A DNA stretch of 64,000 nucleotides from Phycomyces blakesleeanus NRRL 1555(-) (Eukaryota > Mucoromycota > Mucoromycetes > Mucorales > Phycomycetaceae). The first letter of the stretch is position 1, and each line of letters starts with the position of its first letter. Under the pieces are notes generated by a model that did not search any database, was not told where the DNA came from, and saw only the letters and a program-made list of their open reading frames with translations. The translations under genes were made by a program, and so were the position numbers. The stretch spans positions 1,417,223-1,481,222 of the forward strand of contig NW_017265135.1 of NCBI RefSeq assembly GCF_001638985.1. The letters run 5' to 3'. Shown piece by piece: positions 36,711-48,435 of this stretch.

Positions 36711-37027
36711 TATTTTGTGATGAAAAGTAATTTTTTTTTCTTTTTCTTTTTTTGTTAAGCATGACGCCGAGACTTTCCAAATTGGCGCGAAGCAAAAGGA
36801 AAAATCATGTATTTTCCGCAACCTGAGTCTAGCGCATTTTCCATTTTTGTTCACTCAGTTCAAGTTTGGGAAGAATGCCTCGAACGATGTTTGTTACTTG
36901 TTTTTTTTATCAAATCCTATATAGAGCGCGTGGCTTACATGACAGCTCACTGACTACCTTTTAATACATTAGACAAAAGACACAAAAGGAAGATCTCGAA
37001 AGTGATGATGGTGATGACGGCTCAGAG

Positions 37028-38177
37028 ATGGCACTGCCCAAGCGCAGCGGCAGACGCAAGATCAAGATTGAGTACATTGAAGATAAGAACCGAAGACACA
37101 TTACTTTTTCAAAGCGCAAGGCTGGTATTATGAAAAAGGTAAATAAGGCCTAGTGATTTTATTTGAGCAAGTTCAGAAACTTCCTTAATAACAATCATAA
37201 TCATAATAATCATAATAAAAAATTAAAGTAGTAATAATAACAATCATCATCATAATAATAACAATATCTTTTTTTTTAAAAAAAAATTATCATCAATATC
37301 AAAAAAAGGCCTATGAACTCTCTACCCTAACAGGCACACAAGTGCTTCTGCTGGTTGTTTCTGAGACTGGCCTTGTCTATACTTTTACTACTGCGAAACT
37401 GCAGCCGATTGTTACAAAGCCAGAAGGGAAAAATCTTATTCAAGCTTGTCTGAATACACCTGATGCTGTTCCACAAGAATCCACTTCTGTAAATTATAGA
37501 ATAATGAATGAACAAAGACACTGATCTTGATGTTTGACACTGACACCGACACTGATCATTATCTTTTTATTTTATTTTATTTTATTTTTTTACTTTGGCA
37601 TTGATGCTCTTGTGCCAATAGGAGCCTGATGCCAATTATCCTGCCAATGAGGCTGCAGACGGTGCCAGTGTCACCTCTCAGCGTTCAAACATCACCAATT
37701 CCAATCTGACAGTAGAGAGTCGCAAATCGGTAAAGAAAGAAAGAAACAGAAAAAAAAAATAGACATAGCCTTGGGCTATGGTCTGTTAATAAGCACAAGA
37801 TAATAAACTCCTTTTTTTTAAAAAACAAATAAATAAATAAACAGGAGCCCTCACCCCATGTCCCAGCTGGATATATGGCTCAGCAATCTCCAAGTGCAAT
37901 CAGACAGCAAAGAGCACCCATAAACTACAACCAATCACCATATGCTCCTTCTTCGATAACAACGCCTACGAATGCACAAGGCTACCCAGCCTACAATCTC
38001 CCTCCCCATTCCCAGTATGGTGCACCCATGCCGTTTTATCCCAGCCAGCAACATCAGCAACAGCAATATGTTGCTCAGCCTAACACGGCCCCTGCTGGCT
38101 ATTGGCCCAATGGACACCCCCAAGCGGACACCAAGCCAAGAATGGATGGTTACCAACCCAATATCAAGAAGGAATAA
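37028..38177 (+). CDS. MCM1: MADS-box transcription factor, Mcm1/SRF type
   Basis: Four exons (37028-37138, 37309-37488, 37622-37729, 37845-38177) give 243 residues. The MADS domain starts almost at the N-terminus: GRRKIKIEYIEDKNRRHITF, then SKRKAGIMKKAYELSTLTGT, then QVLLLVVSETGLVYTFTT. It continues into the SAM-like extension KLQPIVTKPEGKNLIQACLN. This matches the Mcm1/SRF branch, which binds CArG boxes as a dimer and controls cell-type and cell-cycle genes. The C-terminal half is Gln/Pro/Tyr-rich (QQHQQQQYVAQP) and probably acts as a transactivation region. The frame is open upstream of 37028 in an acidic stretch (KEDLESDDGDDGSEM) back to a possible acceptor near 36970. A first exon with another start may therefore be missing. 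It probably acts in the nucleus. Confidence 0.9.
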
Positions 38178-38397
38178 AGACAGAAGAAAGAACTCAATTG
38201 TTCTTTAAGCGTAGCTGGTTTACTGCTCATTGTATAACTTATCTTATTATCAGCAACAACAAAATATGATGGGCAGACAAAAAGGTCTCTATATAATTCC
38301 TTATGAAGTTTCCTTGAACAAAACAAAAAAAAATCAAAAAAAATATCTTCCCAAAATATACTCTTCCTTCTGAGGTTGCACTTTATTATATGCCTAT

Positions 38398-38431
<34 letters not shown>

Positions 38432-39582
38432 TCAAAGTGTGTAGAATAGATAGGCATTACGCCACTGAGATAGAGCCATAAGATCTTGGTTTTTGTGAAT
38501 ATCCAAGTAAATCAAGATTATCAAGGCAACATCTTTAATTATCGTCACCTGTATATGATTTGCACTACCCTCTCATTCTTATTACTTTTTTTTGCTAAAT
38601 CTGCACTAGTACACACTTTTGCCAATTGACTTTTCGTCTCCCTAAACGTATTCAAAAGAGTATATAATCTCCAGAACTATAACTTATAGCTATCTCTATA
38701 GATCTCTGTGGAAAACTAAAAGATGATACTAGAAACAAATCACTTATGCAAATAAGAGAAGCAAGATTACTTTGCTATTCAAGTCTTTATTGTTTTTCAT
38801 TTGCTTCGTTCTTTGGAATCTTCTCTCATTTGGGCCAAAGGACTTTGAGTACATCAGTCAAACCTTCCTTTAAAAACTCATGAGCACGTATTTCTCTCTT
38901 ATGTGTTTGCACTTGACTTAAGAAAACAACAACAAAGAACGATAAGATATACTCTTGCTCTGCTCTTTATAACTTACATATTATATTGAAGTATTTCATG
39001 ATTATTCAGTAAGTAGGAAAACAGATGTTTTTCTTGATGGAATCAATAGTTTTGCTTTAATAATAATAATAATAGCAATACGAGACATATAGTCGCGAAT
39101 ACTGGTATGATTTCGAAGAAAGATCAACAGCAAGTGTATCAACAATATTACCAATTTAAGTACTGCTTTTTTTTTAAAAGAAAAATGCTGCTCATCTATA
39201 CCATAATTCCAGTGTGTTTGCCAAATGACAAGTATTGTGGAAGCCATGGCCATAATGCGTGTGCATATGTCAAGGTGGTCAGAAGAGTCATTTATATTTG
39301 CAAGTGACCAGCGCAAGTACACCTGAAATAAGATTATACTCCACACAAGACACTTTTTGGGTGGCAATTGGCTAAAACATTTTCAAGGGGTGTCTTCTTC
39401 CGACCGACAAATCGGGTCAAATATCGTCACTTATGAAGGTGCCAGCCCTTTTAGATACAAAGGATCGAGTAGGCAGCTACCTCTCTCACAGAGTCCTTTC
39501 ACCATACCGTACGGCTACCATGAGAGGCTCTAGGTTTCCACAAAAAAAAGTGAATGTACGCTGCTCAAGTAATATTGGGTAC

Positions 39583-39622
<40 letters not shown>

Positions 39623-39837
39623 TTATGGCTGTATATGATACCGAAAATTCGATGTGTGGAAGCATTGTACCGTACCTTGGTTTCTTATTCTTTATTTAAT
39701 TGGGTTCCCGCATTTACCAATTTTAACAGAAAATCTAGCGTGACTTTCTTCTAATTTGACAATTGTGCTCTTCTTTAAGGAAAGCAGTCCCTTCTCCTGA
39801 TTCTACACGTCTTGGTCTACAGATTGGAAATAGAAAT
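38178..39837. other. Intergenic region before NAA25
   Basis: No supported gene. An alternating CA/TA tract lies near 38400-38430, and a TA-GT tract lies at 39581-39621. The segment at about 39360-39560 is less AT-rich and contains a short plus-strand open frame that I could not connect to NAA25. It may be promoter or 5' untranslated sequence. Confidence 0.4.
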
Positions 39838-42800
39838 ATGGCCCTGGACTATGCAACTGAGAAAAAACTGCGGCCTCTTTATGGTAAGGCAGGCTTTTTC
39901 AAATAAAATCAAATCAAACGAATATATATATATATATATATATTGTAAAGAGTCTTTTTTTTTTACTCCTAAAAAAAAAGTCATTTAAGGCTAAACTTTT
40001 CGAATTTCGCCCACAGAGGCCATCGATGATTGCCAGTACAAACAGGCACTTCAGCTTGTGACCAAGATGTTAAAAAAAACCCCAGACTGGCCATTGATCA
40101 AGGCATGTTGAGATACATGACATTTTTAAATTACAAAAAGCAGCTCAACTTTTAGAATTCAGGCTTTAAAGGCCCTTGTACTCGTCAGAACAGGAAAGGA
40201 GAATGAGGCGTCTGAACTTTGCAAACAAGTTAAAAAGACAATCCCGGCTGATGATGCCACTCTTCAAGCTGTGACAATGGTCTATAAGGAACTCGGTGAA
40301 CGTATGTCTCGAAAACAATATATATATTATATTTAAAAAAAAACTAACACACACACACACATATATATATATATAGACACTTCTATTGTTGAATTGTATG
40401 AAAGTGCTGCCAATTCCCAACCGAAAAATGAAGAGTTTGCCAACCATTGGTTTATGGCAATGGTTCGCAGTAGTGATTACAAGGGACAGCAACAAGCTGC
40501 GTTAAAACTACATCGTACTTTCAAGTCCAATAAGTACCTCTTCTGGGGAATTATGTCTCTTGCACTTCAGGTACACAGCATTTCTGTGGAACTTTCGAAT
40601 TTTTTATTGTTATCTTTTTGTCGCCGAATATTGATGAATGAGTCCAATTGTGTTGTAAATTACAGGGAGAGGGTGGATCGAGTCTTTCGTACATGCTTGC
40701 CGAGAGAATGATGGCAAAGGCTCAGGAAGAAGGTCGATTGGAAGAAGTAGAGCACTTTAGATTGTATCTCTTGATTCTGCTGGACCAGAAGAAACATGAA
40801 GAGGCACTCGCATTATTTGATACCCCTCTCGGAGAGAAATCTCTTCGTGATCCTGAAGTGCGCCAGATGAAGACCGAGCTGTTGTCGACAAACAAAAAGT
40901 GGTCCGAGGTTCTGGCTGCTAGTGAAAAGGCTCTTGTGCATGAGAATGCAGACGATTGGATCAACTGGCTTGCTTATTTTGACGCTGTAGAAGCTCTTGT
41001 TGCGGAAGACAACAAGGAAGTCGTAAATAATGCCCATCAGCTTATTGAGAAACTGAAGAAATCTGCATTGGAGGCACCTATGATGAAGAGAGGACCTTTT
41101 TTGGCCGAGCTTGAATTTGAATACAGACTTGCCAAAAAGCAAGATCAGGGACATGGTAATGTTTTCTTTTTCTTTTTCTAAAAAGAACGTGGATAATCGC
41201 TGGTGTGTTTAGCTGCTATCCTGTCAAGCTAGAAGCAACAAAGGAACTTATTTTTCTTTCTTTTGGTGGGATACTTGAACTTAGATCAATCAAATTTGCT
41301 GCAGAATATTGTCACCTACTTTGCTCAATTTGGATCCAAGAGCTGTTGCTTCGAAGATCTTCAGAATTATACTTCTTACTTGAAATTAACCCCTGAAAAG
41401 GCAAAAGGGTTTATCCAGTCCCTTAAGGATACCATTAAGGAGACAGGTGAAAAGGTATGGCTTTGGATGTAGTTTATCTCTAGAGGCGTAAACCATAGTA
41501 ATTTGTTTATCTTTTTAGGCAGGAAAGGTCAAAAACATCTACAAAGACACGAATATTCGAAAACTGGAGCGGTTCTTGGGACTTCAGTCTCAGTTGAGCT
41601 TGAAGGAAGGAATTGAACTTGTGAATGGTCTTTGGAAAGCTTACGAGGACGCTCTTCCTCTTGGTAACCTTATTTCTTTGCTTAAAATGATACTCTTATT
41701 ATAATTCTTGGTTTACTCACCTTAAAAAAAAGGAAAGGGACTTGAAAAGACAGAATATCAATATGGTGATGAATATGTCATTCTTGCAACCCACATACTT
41801 TTGGATCTTTACCATGAGCACAACAACACCTCTTTATTGATCCAGGCTGTCTCTCTCTTGGAGATTGCTTTAGTTAAGAGTGTCAGTAACTTCCAAATCA
41901 AGTTAGCCCTGGTTCGACTATACGCTATTCTCGGTTAGTTCACGCGATAAAGCATATTACTGCAAAGGGATAAACTCACCGCCTTTCTGGGCTAAACAGG
42001 CATCTACACACGTATCGAGCAAATATACTTGACGATGGAGATTAAGCAGATCCAATTTGACACTATGATGTATGATCATTATCTAATTAGTTATCTTAGA
42101 GAAGCATTTCGATTTCTTTTTTTTTCGATTCAAATGTATTCACTATTTTTTGTTTCGATTTCATTAGTCACTATTTCACTGATAAACTCTTTTCTTTGGG
42201 ATGTCTGGATGAAATTGAGCAGTCTTTGTATGACGCTCTTGTAATTTACAAGAGTAACGAGGTTGAGGTAAGAAATAAGCATAAAAATCTTGATTTCGCC
42301 AAGATTTTCTGTACGTCTAATATAGTTTAAATAATTTTCTGCATTTCTGTTTTAGACCCCTGAGATGCTCGTGAAGGCCTATCAATTCGGCACATTCTCC
42401 AAGGTAATGAAGAATAAGAAAAGGGAGATTAAGATGAAATAACCAACTCTAAAACATACTTTTGGGTTATAGATTCAAGAATTTATCGAGTTCCGCAACC
42501 GCCTTGATACCTCATTACAACACTCTATTTCTTTGGTAGAGCTGATTAGAATTGATGCTATGAATGCGACATTCCAGATCAAAAACGGCGTCCAATTCTT
42601 CCATGATCTTGACGTTTCTAAGATCAAGTTTGATGGTAAACATTGTTGTGTACTGTACATGGGATGCGTTGATTATTAAAGCAGTAGATAGACGTTTTCA
42701 TTGACAGCCGATCCGACAACAGAGACTTTAAGGTGTTCATGAACTGCAATTCAAAAGAAATCCAATCTGCACAGGAACTGTTTAAACCTACAATCAGCAC

Positions 42801-44085
42801 AAATGTAAGCTAAGAGATACCTGAAACGAATGAATGTATGAATGGTGGTGATTAAAAGTATATTTGGTTTTTATTTTTGTATGTAGAAAACATGGGTTCA
42901 AATGTTCTCCTATGTATTCAATATTCTGAGTGCTGCATGTGATACTAAAGGTGTAAAAGACCTGGACTCTGTTGTTAAGCAATTCACAGAATTCCTTGGT
43001 CGAGAGAGTATCCAAGCTAATGTAATTTATATTGCTGCTAAAAAAAAGACTAAATCTCTAAAATCGAAAAACTAATTCTCTCTATATATTTATAAAGGTA
43101 ACTTGCCAAGAATATTGGCTGGCAAAATATGTTTCCGATCTCTCCAATGCATTGGTTCTGTCAAAATCTTCGGTCAAGAACGCTGACAGTAAGATTATCT
43201 ATATAAATAGAGCTTATATTTGACTTTGGGTGACATTAAGTAAACTCTTGATTCATACATTTTATAGATTCAAAGAAGATTGCAGGCTTTTTAAAGGATG
43301 CAGCTGAAATCATGGAAAAACATGGTAATTAATAATAAATTACCAGAAATTACTTTACTTTAAATTTCGGGCTAGAGTTTTGAAAAAAAAATTGTTTAGT
43401 TATCGAGACACGCCCCTACACAACAGAGACAATATCCTGGGTTGATTTCCACAAGACCAACACTGTTTTGGAGGTTTGTAGCTTTATGTCTAGAAATAAC
43501 ATTAGATATTAACCTTTATATAAAGGTATTCAATTATGGCTCTGTTCTTCTCGAAATGTTGAACCGATCGCTTGGGTTGACTAGCAAAGATGCCAAAAGA
43601 AAGGCGGCAGAAAACAAGGTGGATGAAGTGGTAAGTTTTTTTTTAAAAAAAAAAGAAATCTACTTGCTTAACATGGTTTCTTATCTATGTGCTGTATTCA
43701 TTTGTATTTCAGCTTATGAACCTTACTGCTCTCCAAGCGATCGCCAAAAAGTCTATGGTTACCGTACAAACAAATGTGAAGACTGGAAAGGACTTATTTA
43801 GAATTCAACTTCAGAAGAAACTAATCAAAGAAATCACAAACTCTGAGGTTGTCCTTGATTATTTCAAAACAAAGGTAATTTGAATGCGTTGTCATATAGC
43901 TTCTTTTTTTTTTCTATCATATTCCTTGATTTGTAAAGCAGTATATCTAATCATATAAATGTGTGTTTACTTAATAGGAGGCTCAGACAGTATTGAACGA
44001 CCACTTGAAGATCATGGTGACAAGTTGGGCATTATCTATTGAACGTTATACGGATGAAGTCAATAAGCGTATTTTGAAGATGTGA
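39838..44085 (+). CDS. NAA25: NatB N-acetyltransferase auxiliary subunit (NAA25/Mdm20)
   Basis: Twenty exons give 898 residues: 39838-39883, 40017-40102, 40163-40301, 40377-40570, 40666-41155, 41285-41454, 41519-41663, 41733-41933, 42000-42069, 42168-42267, 42356-42403, 42473-42635, 42692-42804, 42887-43021, 43098-43188, 43268-43324, 43400-43473, 43526-43630, 43713-43874, 43978-44085. Family landmarks are KKLRPLYEAIDDCQYKQAL, ALKALVLVRTGKENEA, FWGIMSLALQ and FAQFGSKSCCFEDL. The protein is an all-helical TPR-like scaffold that anchors the catalytic NAA20 subunit to ribosomes, so that nascent Met-Asp/Glu/Asn/Gln ends are acetylated. Actin and tropomyosin function depends on it in yeast. Intron 2 appears to be GC-AG (AAG|GCATGT). 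An in-frame stretch just upstream of the ATG (SPDSTRLGLQIGNRN) could mean an earlier start exon. The C-terminus ends KRILKM. Confidence 0.92.
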
Positions 44086-44242
44086 AAAAAAATGATGGTT
44101 ATTCTGAAGACTAGGAAAATGTCGTAGAAGATTTAATAAACTGAACACAAACATACATTAAATAGCCACAAGGTCGAATCGAAAGTTTCCGACTTTCAAT
44201 TACTAGATAATATAGAGCTTTGGTTTGATCAATTGAGAAACC

Positions 44243-44275
<33 letters not shown>

Positions 44276-44913
44276 GACTTTGTCTAGAGTTAAAGAAGTT
44301 TGATTATTAAGGTTTATCTGTCTCAATTGCTATAACCCAAGAGACGCTTGTTAAAAATTAGCTCAATATCCATATTTAAAAAGTTTCTAAAAAAAAACAA
44401 AGCTTTAAGCTTCAATATGCATATAGATATCTTAATATATATATATATATATTATCTATGTATTTAGCATAGATCCAACTCATGTTGTTATTGGCTCGAG
44501 AACTAGATAAAGCATATTGTCCATAATTTGTAATATTTAGATAACATTAGTGTAGAAAGCTGGAAATATTCAGATCCACAGATTATAGGAGACAATAAGA
44601 GCTAATAAATATTATAAAATGTTAGTGTTTTTTTTTTATCTGTTGTTGTATATAATGTCTAAATCTAAGATTTACAGGACAGAGTCTTAGCATTTTAGTA
44701 CGAAAGAAAGGCAAAATTAGCATTTATTGAAACAAATAAAAAAAATCAAATATGTAGTGTAATAGTATCTATCAATATGCGCAATATTAAAGTGTAAATG
44801 CGTAGGTGTGAGTGTGGGTTTGTAGGTAGGTGTGTAGGGGTACATGAGTGCATTGGTTCCTGTGCATCCAGAAAGAAAGTATAAAGCATCAAAGCAAAAA
44901 AGAAATGCTACGT
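44086..44913. other. Convergent 3' intergenic region
   Basis: This lies between the 3' ends of NAA25 and YHM2 and holds no supported gene. An AAT array is at about 44240-44275. A GTGTAGGTAGG-type repetitive stretch lies near 44800-44845. Confidence 0.5.
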
Positions 44914-46092
44914 CTAGTTTGTCTTGAACAGGGCACGGAAATGATCGCCTATAGTACAAAGTAAATATTAATAAAATAAAATAAGAAAAGGTAATAAAAA
45001 TCTTAAACTCATAATAGAAACTCTTTGGATTCTAATTTCACAAAGCTTCTTGTATTCTTTACCTAGTGCAACCATACAAAGGGTCTGCCACATGCCGAGA
45101 CCGATCCGAGGAAGCACACCTCGGTAGAATCCTCGGATGCCGTTTTGGGTATAAATCCACCGTGCAGCAGTAGCAATTGTCATCTTCTCAGGTCTACCGA
45201 CAGTCTTGACCTGGCTCTGCATCTCTACTCGGATCACTTCAATAGGCTGGTTCCAGCATGATAGGGATCCTCCAAGAACAGATGCCAATGCTTTGTCTGC
45301 AGCAGAGGCGTGGGTGTGCGCATCTGGTCCTGTTCCATAGCGTGCCTTAATGATGGCATCCTGTGCAAATCGGGTGATGCCGAATCTCGATGCCCAGTTG
45401 GTGCATTGGCGTACAGCCACTGCATTGACACCTTTGTTGATTCCAGCAAATCCCTCTTTTCGGAAAATATCCCCAGCAATCTTGAAAGTTGATTCCTTTG
45501 CGCCTGATTGCAGATATTGGTAAGTAATGTTTCCCTTTAACATCATCTTTGTTTTACCTGATTTGTGACGAGTAACCTCTACTGTCTTCATGAATGTACA
45601 TATTCCCATTGTAGTATAGGCCTGTGCAATACCTCCTCCCATTCCACCTGCAATACCACCCTACAAAAACAAATTTAGTTTTTTTCTTCTTTGTCTGCGG
45701 ATTTAACAAGATCAAACTTACCAAGAAGGGAGATGCGCCCATGGCTCTTGCTCGATGCTCACACTCTGATGCAGTAAATAGTAAGACGGCGCCTTTGGTA
45801 CTTGCTTCAATCCAGGCCCATGGGATTAGACCCTGATAGAATCCAAGAACTCCTCCTCGACCGTAGATTGTTGTAAGGGCAGACTTTAATGACTGGCCTC
45901 TATTCGCAGCGAGCTGGGTCTTGATGACTTCAAAGGGCTGGCCCAGTGTGGATACCTCGAACAGGTTTAGTGCTAAATAGTGCATGAATAATTTTGATAT
46001 AGGCACCAGAGCGTGTCTATCTATAGAATATACTTACTTGCGCCGAGCAATAGGTTCTGATAAGAGATGGGCTTCTTTTCGAGGGAAGGCAT
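44914..46092 (-). CDS. YHM2: Mitochondrial citrate/oxoglutarate carrier, YHM2 type
   Basis: Exons 46038-46092, 45722-45972, 45558-45660, 45063-45503 and 44914-44948 give 294 residues with six predicted membrane helices. It starts [20 protein letters not shown]. Distinctive YHM2 segments are [57 protein letters not shown] and [15 protein letters not shown]. Yeast Yhm2 exchanges citrate for 2-oxoglutarate across the inner membrane and feeds cytosolic NADPH production. That function is inferred here. The 54-base segment 45504-45557 has a GTAAAA donor and a CAG acceptor but is also open in frame. Keeping it would insert 18 residues and give 312, and I favour splicing because the joined [10 protein letters not shown] fits the family. 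The last exon codes only ten residues ([10 protein letters not shown]). Confidence 0.9.
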
Positions 46093-46735
46093 TGTATGGT
46101 ATGGTATGATAATATAAGATGTAAAGAAGAGGATAAGGAAAATCCGGGAGAGAGGAGGGATAATTGACAAAGTACGAAACCACAAAAATAAAATAAAGTG
46201 ATTTGATCTTTTATACAAGTATTTGACTATTTATCTGTACCTGATTTTTTTTTTTTTGGGGGGGGGGGAGAGAAGTGGGTTGGGAAATAAGGGTTTTGGA
46301 ACATGATGACATAACAATTTATATTTTTATATACAGTGAAAAAAAATAAAAAAAATAAAAGGCTCTTAGTTTCTGATAGTCTGTTTGTCTATCTAAAATA
46401 TTATACATGTAAAATTTATTAATATAAAATATATATATTGTTGGGTTCAAAGGGGGATTATACGCCTGTTGAGTCCTTGGGGGCAATAGTTCAAAGTCTG
46501 AGCCCGCGGAAGACCTTCCTCCTATGGAAAACCGACCGCTAGACCCTCCAATTTTGACTCTCAACTTCTTGCCCTGCACATTAGCCACTTTCTGTGATCT
46601 GATTGGCTAGAATCATTTTGATACAGTTATTTTGTATTATTATTATTATTATTTGACTGCAACAATATGCTTCTTGTTATTTTTTGTGATTATTTTTTTT
46701 AAAAAAAAAATCTAAATGGATCCAGAAAATACAGA
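46093..46735. other. Intergenic region upstream of YHM2
   Basis: No supported gene. It contains a T13-G10 junction near 46244-46269 and a T8-A10 palindrome at 46693-46710. A minus-strand open frame at 46319-46588 begins MANVQGKKLRVKIGGSSGRF and reads plausibly for about 55 residues before turning into repeat translation. It has no recognisable family. Confidence 0.4.
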
Positions 46736-47218
46736 TCACAGCAACCTTTGAAGTTCAACTAAACCTAGATGAGTGTCTCTAAGTTGTCTCTGCATATATC
46801 GTTCACGTTGATGGTGATCTTTTCGCCTATCTTCCCAAGCCTGTTCCAACTTCTCATAGGCAGCCAGTTGCCGTTGGAGAAGCTGGAGGTCTTTATCTTT
46901 GTTATCAAATGTCTTTCCTCTGCGTTTGTCTTGTTTCCCACACCCATCGGGCTTGTGAACAGTGAGCGGTGTTGGTAAGGAATGGCAACTGGGCCGGGTG
47001 GTTGTGGTTGTGGTTGTGGTTGTGATAATGGTTGTGGTAGTAGTTGTGGTTTTGGAGGCTGGCGGTGTTGGAGGGGTCTGAAAAGTCTTCTTGCTCGCTT
47101 GGTCCACAAATGAGGAACGTGTTAGACACAAAAGAGGTCTTCTCAAACTACCAAAAGCAGTTGGCCGAGTTGACAGCTCTTTGGTATTGTTGTATCGAAA
47201 AAAATGATTCAATGGCAT
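46736..47218 (-). CDS. Hypothetical protein with Thr-rich tract and C-terminal coiled coil
   Basis: A single minus-strand open frame of 160 codons starts at ATG 47218. I do not recognise it. A basic N-terminal third is followed by a threonine run (about residues 55-75) encoded by an imperfect ACA/ACC repeat. A Cys/Lys-rich hinge comes next, and then a charged helical C-terminal segment (LQLLQRQLAAYEKLEQAWED and on to residue 160) with heptad-like Leu spacing, consistent with a short coiled coil. The coiled-coil part is better than expected for a chance frame in AT-rich DNA. The gene could extend through an unseen intron. Confidence 0.4.
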   Translation of the reverse strand: MPLNHFFRYNNTKELSTRPTAFGSLRRPLLCLTRSSFVDQASKKTFQTPPTPPASKTTTTTTTIITTTTTTTTTRPSCHSLPTPLTVHKPDGCGKQDKRRGKTFDNKDKDLQLLQRQLAAYEKLEQAWEDRRKDHHQRERYMQRQLRDTHLGLVELQRLL

Positions 47219-48360
47219 ATGATTTGTGTAATACAAACAATAGAAATTAAAGCTTGGTGAATATTATTTGAAGAAGATGAAGAGAAAGAAAGAGAGAATG
47301 AATGAATGAATGAATGAATGAACGAATAAATAAATAAATAAATGAAGATGTAAATGAGGAGAAAAGCAATTATTGTTCTATAGCTTTGACTTCTTCTAAA
47401 TACTATCTATATACCCTACCTTGCTCTATCAGCTAGTCTATTCACATATATCACCTTTGGTCCCTTTATTTCATTTAAATATTTATATATAGACCTTGCT
47501 GACACATTTTTACTGCGTTTTCTTTATTTTTTTTTATTTCTTTATTTATCTTGTGTTCCTCCAAGTCGAACAAGAAGCACACACCATATACACCAAAGCC
47601 GATCTCAGTTTTCCAAAATCTTGTATTCTGGTCACAGAGCACAAATGCCAAATCTGTGCGTAGAAGTCTAAAATGTATATAAATACAAATACAAATACAA
47701 ATATACATGCCCTTGCTTCTTATTGCAACTCCTGCCGATCAAAAGGGGATTTTAAACGAGGTATTTCAAGATATCGCAAAGGGAGAGGGCCTTCACAAAT
47801 ATAATATACTTTTAACTCGGTCATTATTCCACACAAATATTAACCCCGCAGTAACACGGTGCTCGTATTCATTCAACATGCCATTGTGATTCACAATATT
47901 GACATCACAAATACTCACATTTACTTTCTGGCGTCAGTTCAATACAGCCCAGTCATCGCTTCTTTCGATAACTTGTCAGAAGGCTACAAAGATAAGCTCG
48001 AGTACTAAACAGCAAAGAAAGGTTAAGGATCAAAGAAAAGGAGGGGTCGGAAAAAAAAGGAAGTATTGGCAAGGCACCCGTTCCAATTCAATTTTACTGG
48101 GCTTGCCTAATTCTTTTTCTTGTTTGGATCGTTTGGCCTATAGATACTTTAAAGCTTGTCCTACATCTTTCTGCTCTTTCTCTCTCTCTCTCTCTTTCTT
48201 TCTTTTTATCTCTATCTTTATTACAATTGCCGCCACACTATTATTCTTATAAGACATTATTTTATTTATATAAATTATATAAAATATAACACACTGACCT
48301 TCGCGGGCCCATATCCCCACGTACAAGAACTCGGATGACATTTCTCTGTCAAGTGTATCA
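47219..48360. other. Upstream region of metallophosphoesterase gene
   Basis: No confident gene. AATG and AAAT arrays lie at about 47298-47345. A plus-strand frame at 47707-47889 reads like protein for about 35 residues (PADQKGILNEVFQDIAKGEG) but has no family match or splice continuation that I could find. A CTCT tract at about 48175-48200 and a second one near 48390-48415 flank a probable transcription start. Confidence 0.45.
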
Positions 48361-48368
48361 TATATAAA
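48361..48368 (+). promoter_or_regulatory. Likely TATA element of metallophosphoesterase gene
   Basis: TATATAAA lies 68 bases upstream of the ATG at 48436, followed by a C/T-rich stretch typical of fungal transcription starts. Confidence 0.5.
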
Positions 48369-48435
48369 CCACACTCACCAAACCCCACTCTCGCTCTCGC
48401 TCTCTCCTTCTTCCCTTTCCACTTTTCTTTATACA

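Noticed and set aside
42700..42712. GACAG acceptor at 42706-42707 for NAA25 exon 13
   Set aside because: It shifts the frame into a stop. The GATAG acceptor at 42690-42691 keeps frame and adds DVFIDSRS.
46319..46588. Minus-strand 89-codon frame beginning MANVQGKKLRVKIGG
   Set aside because: The first 55 residues look plausible, but the end is repeat translation, and no exon continuation or family could be found.
47707..47889. Plus-strand 60-codon frame upstream of the nucleotidase
   Set aside because: No family, no splice partner, and it lies in the probable promoter region.
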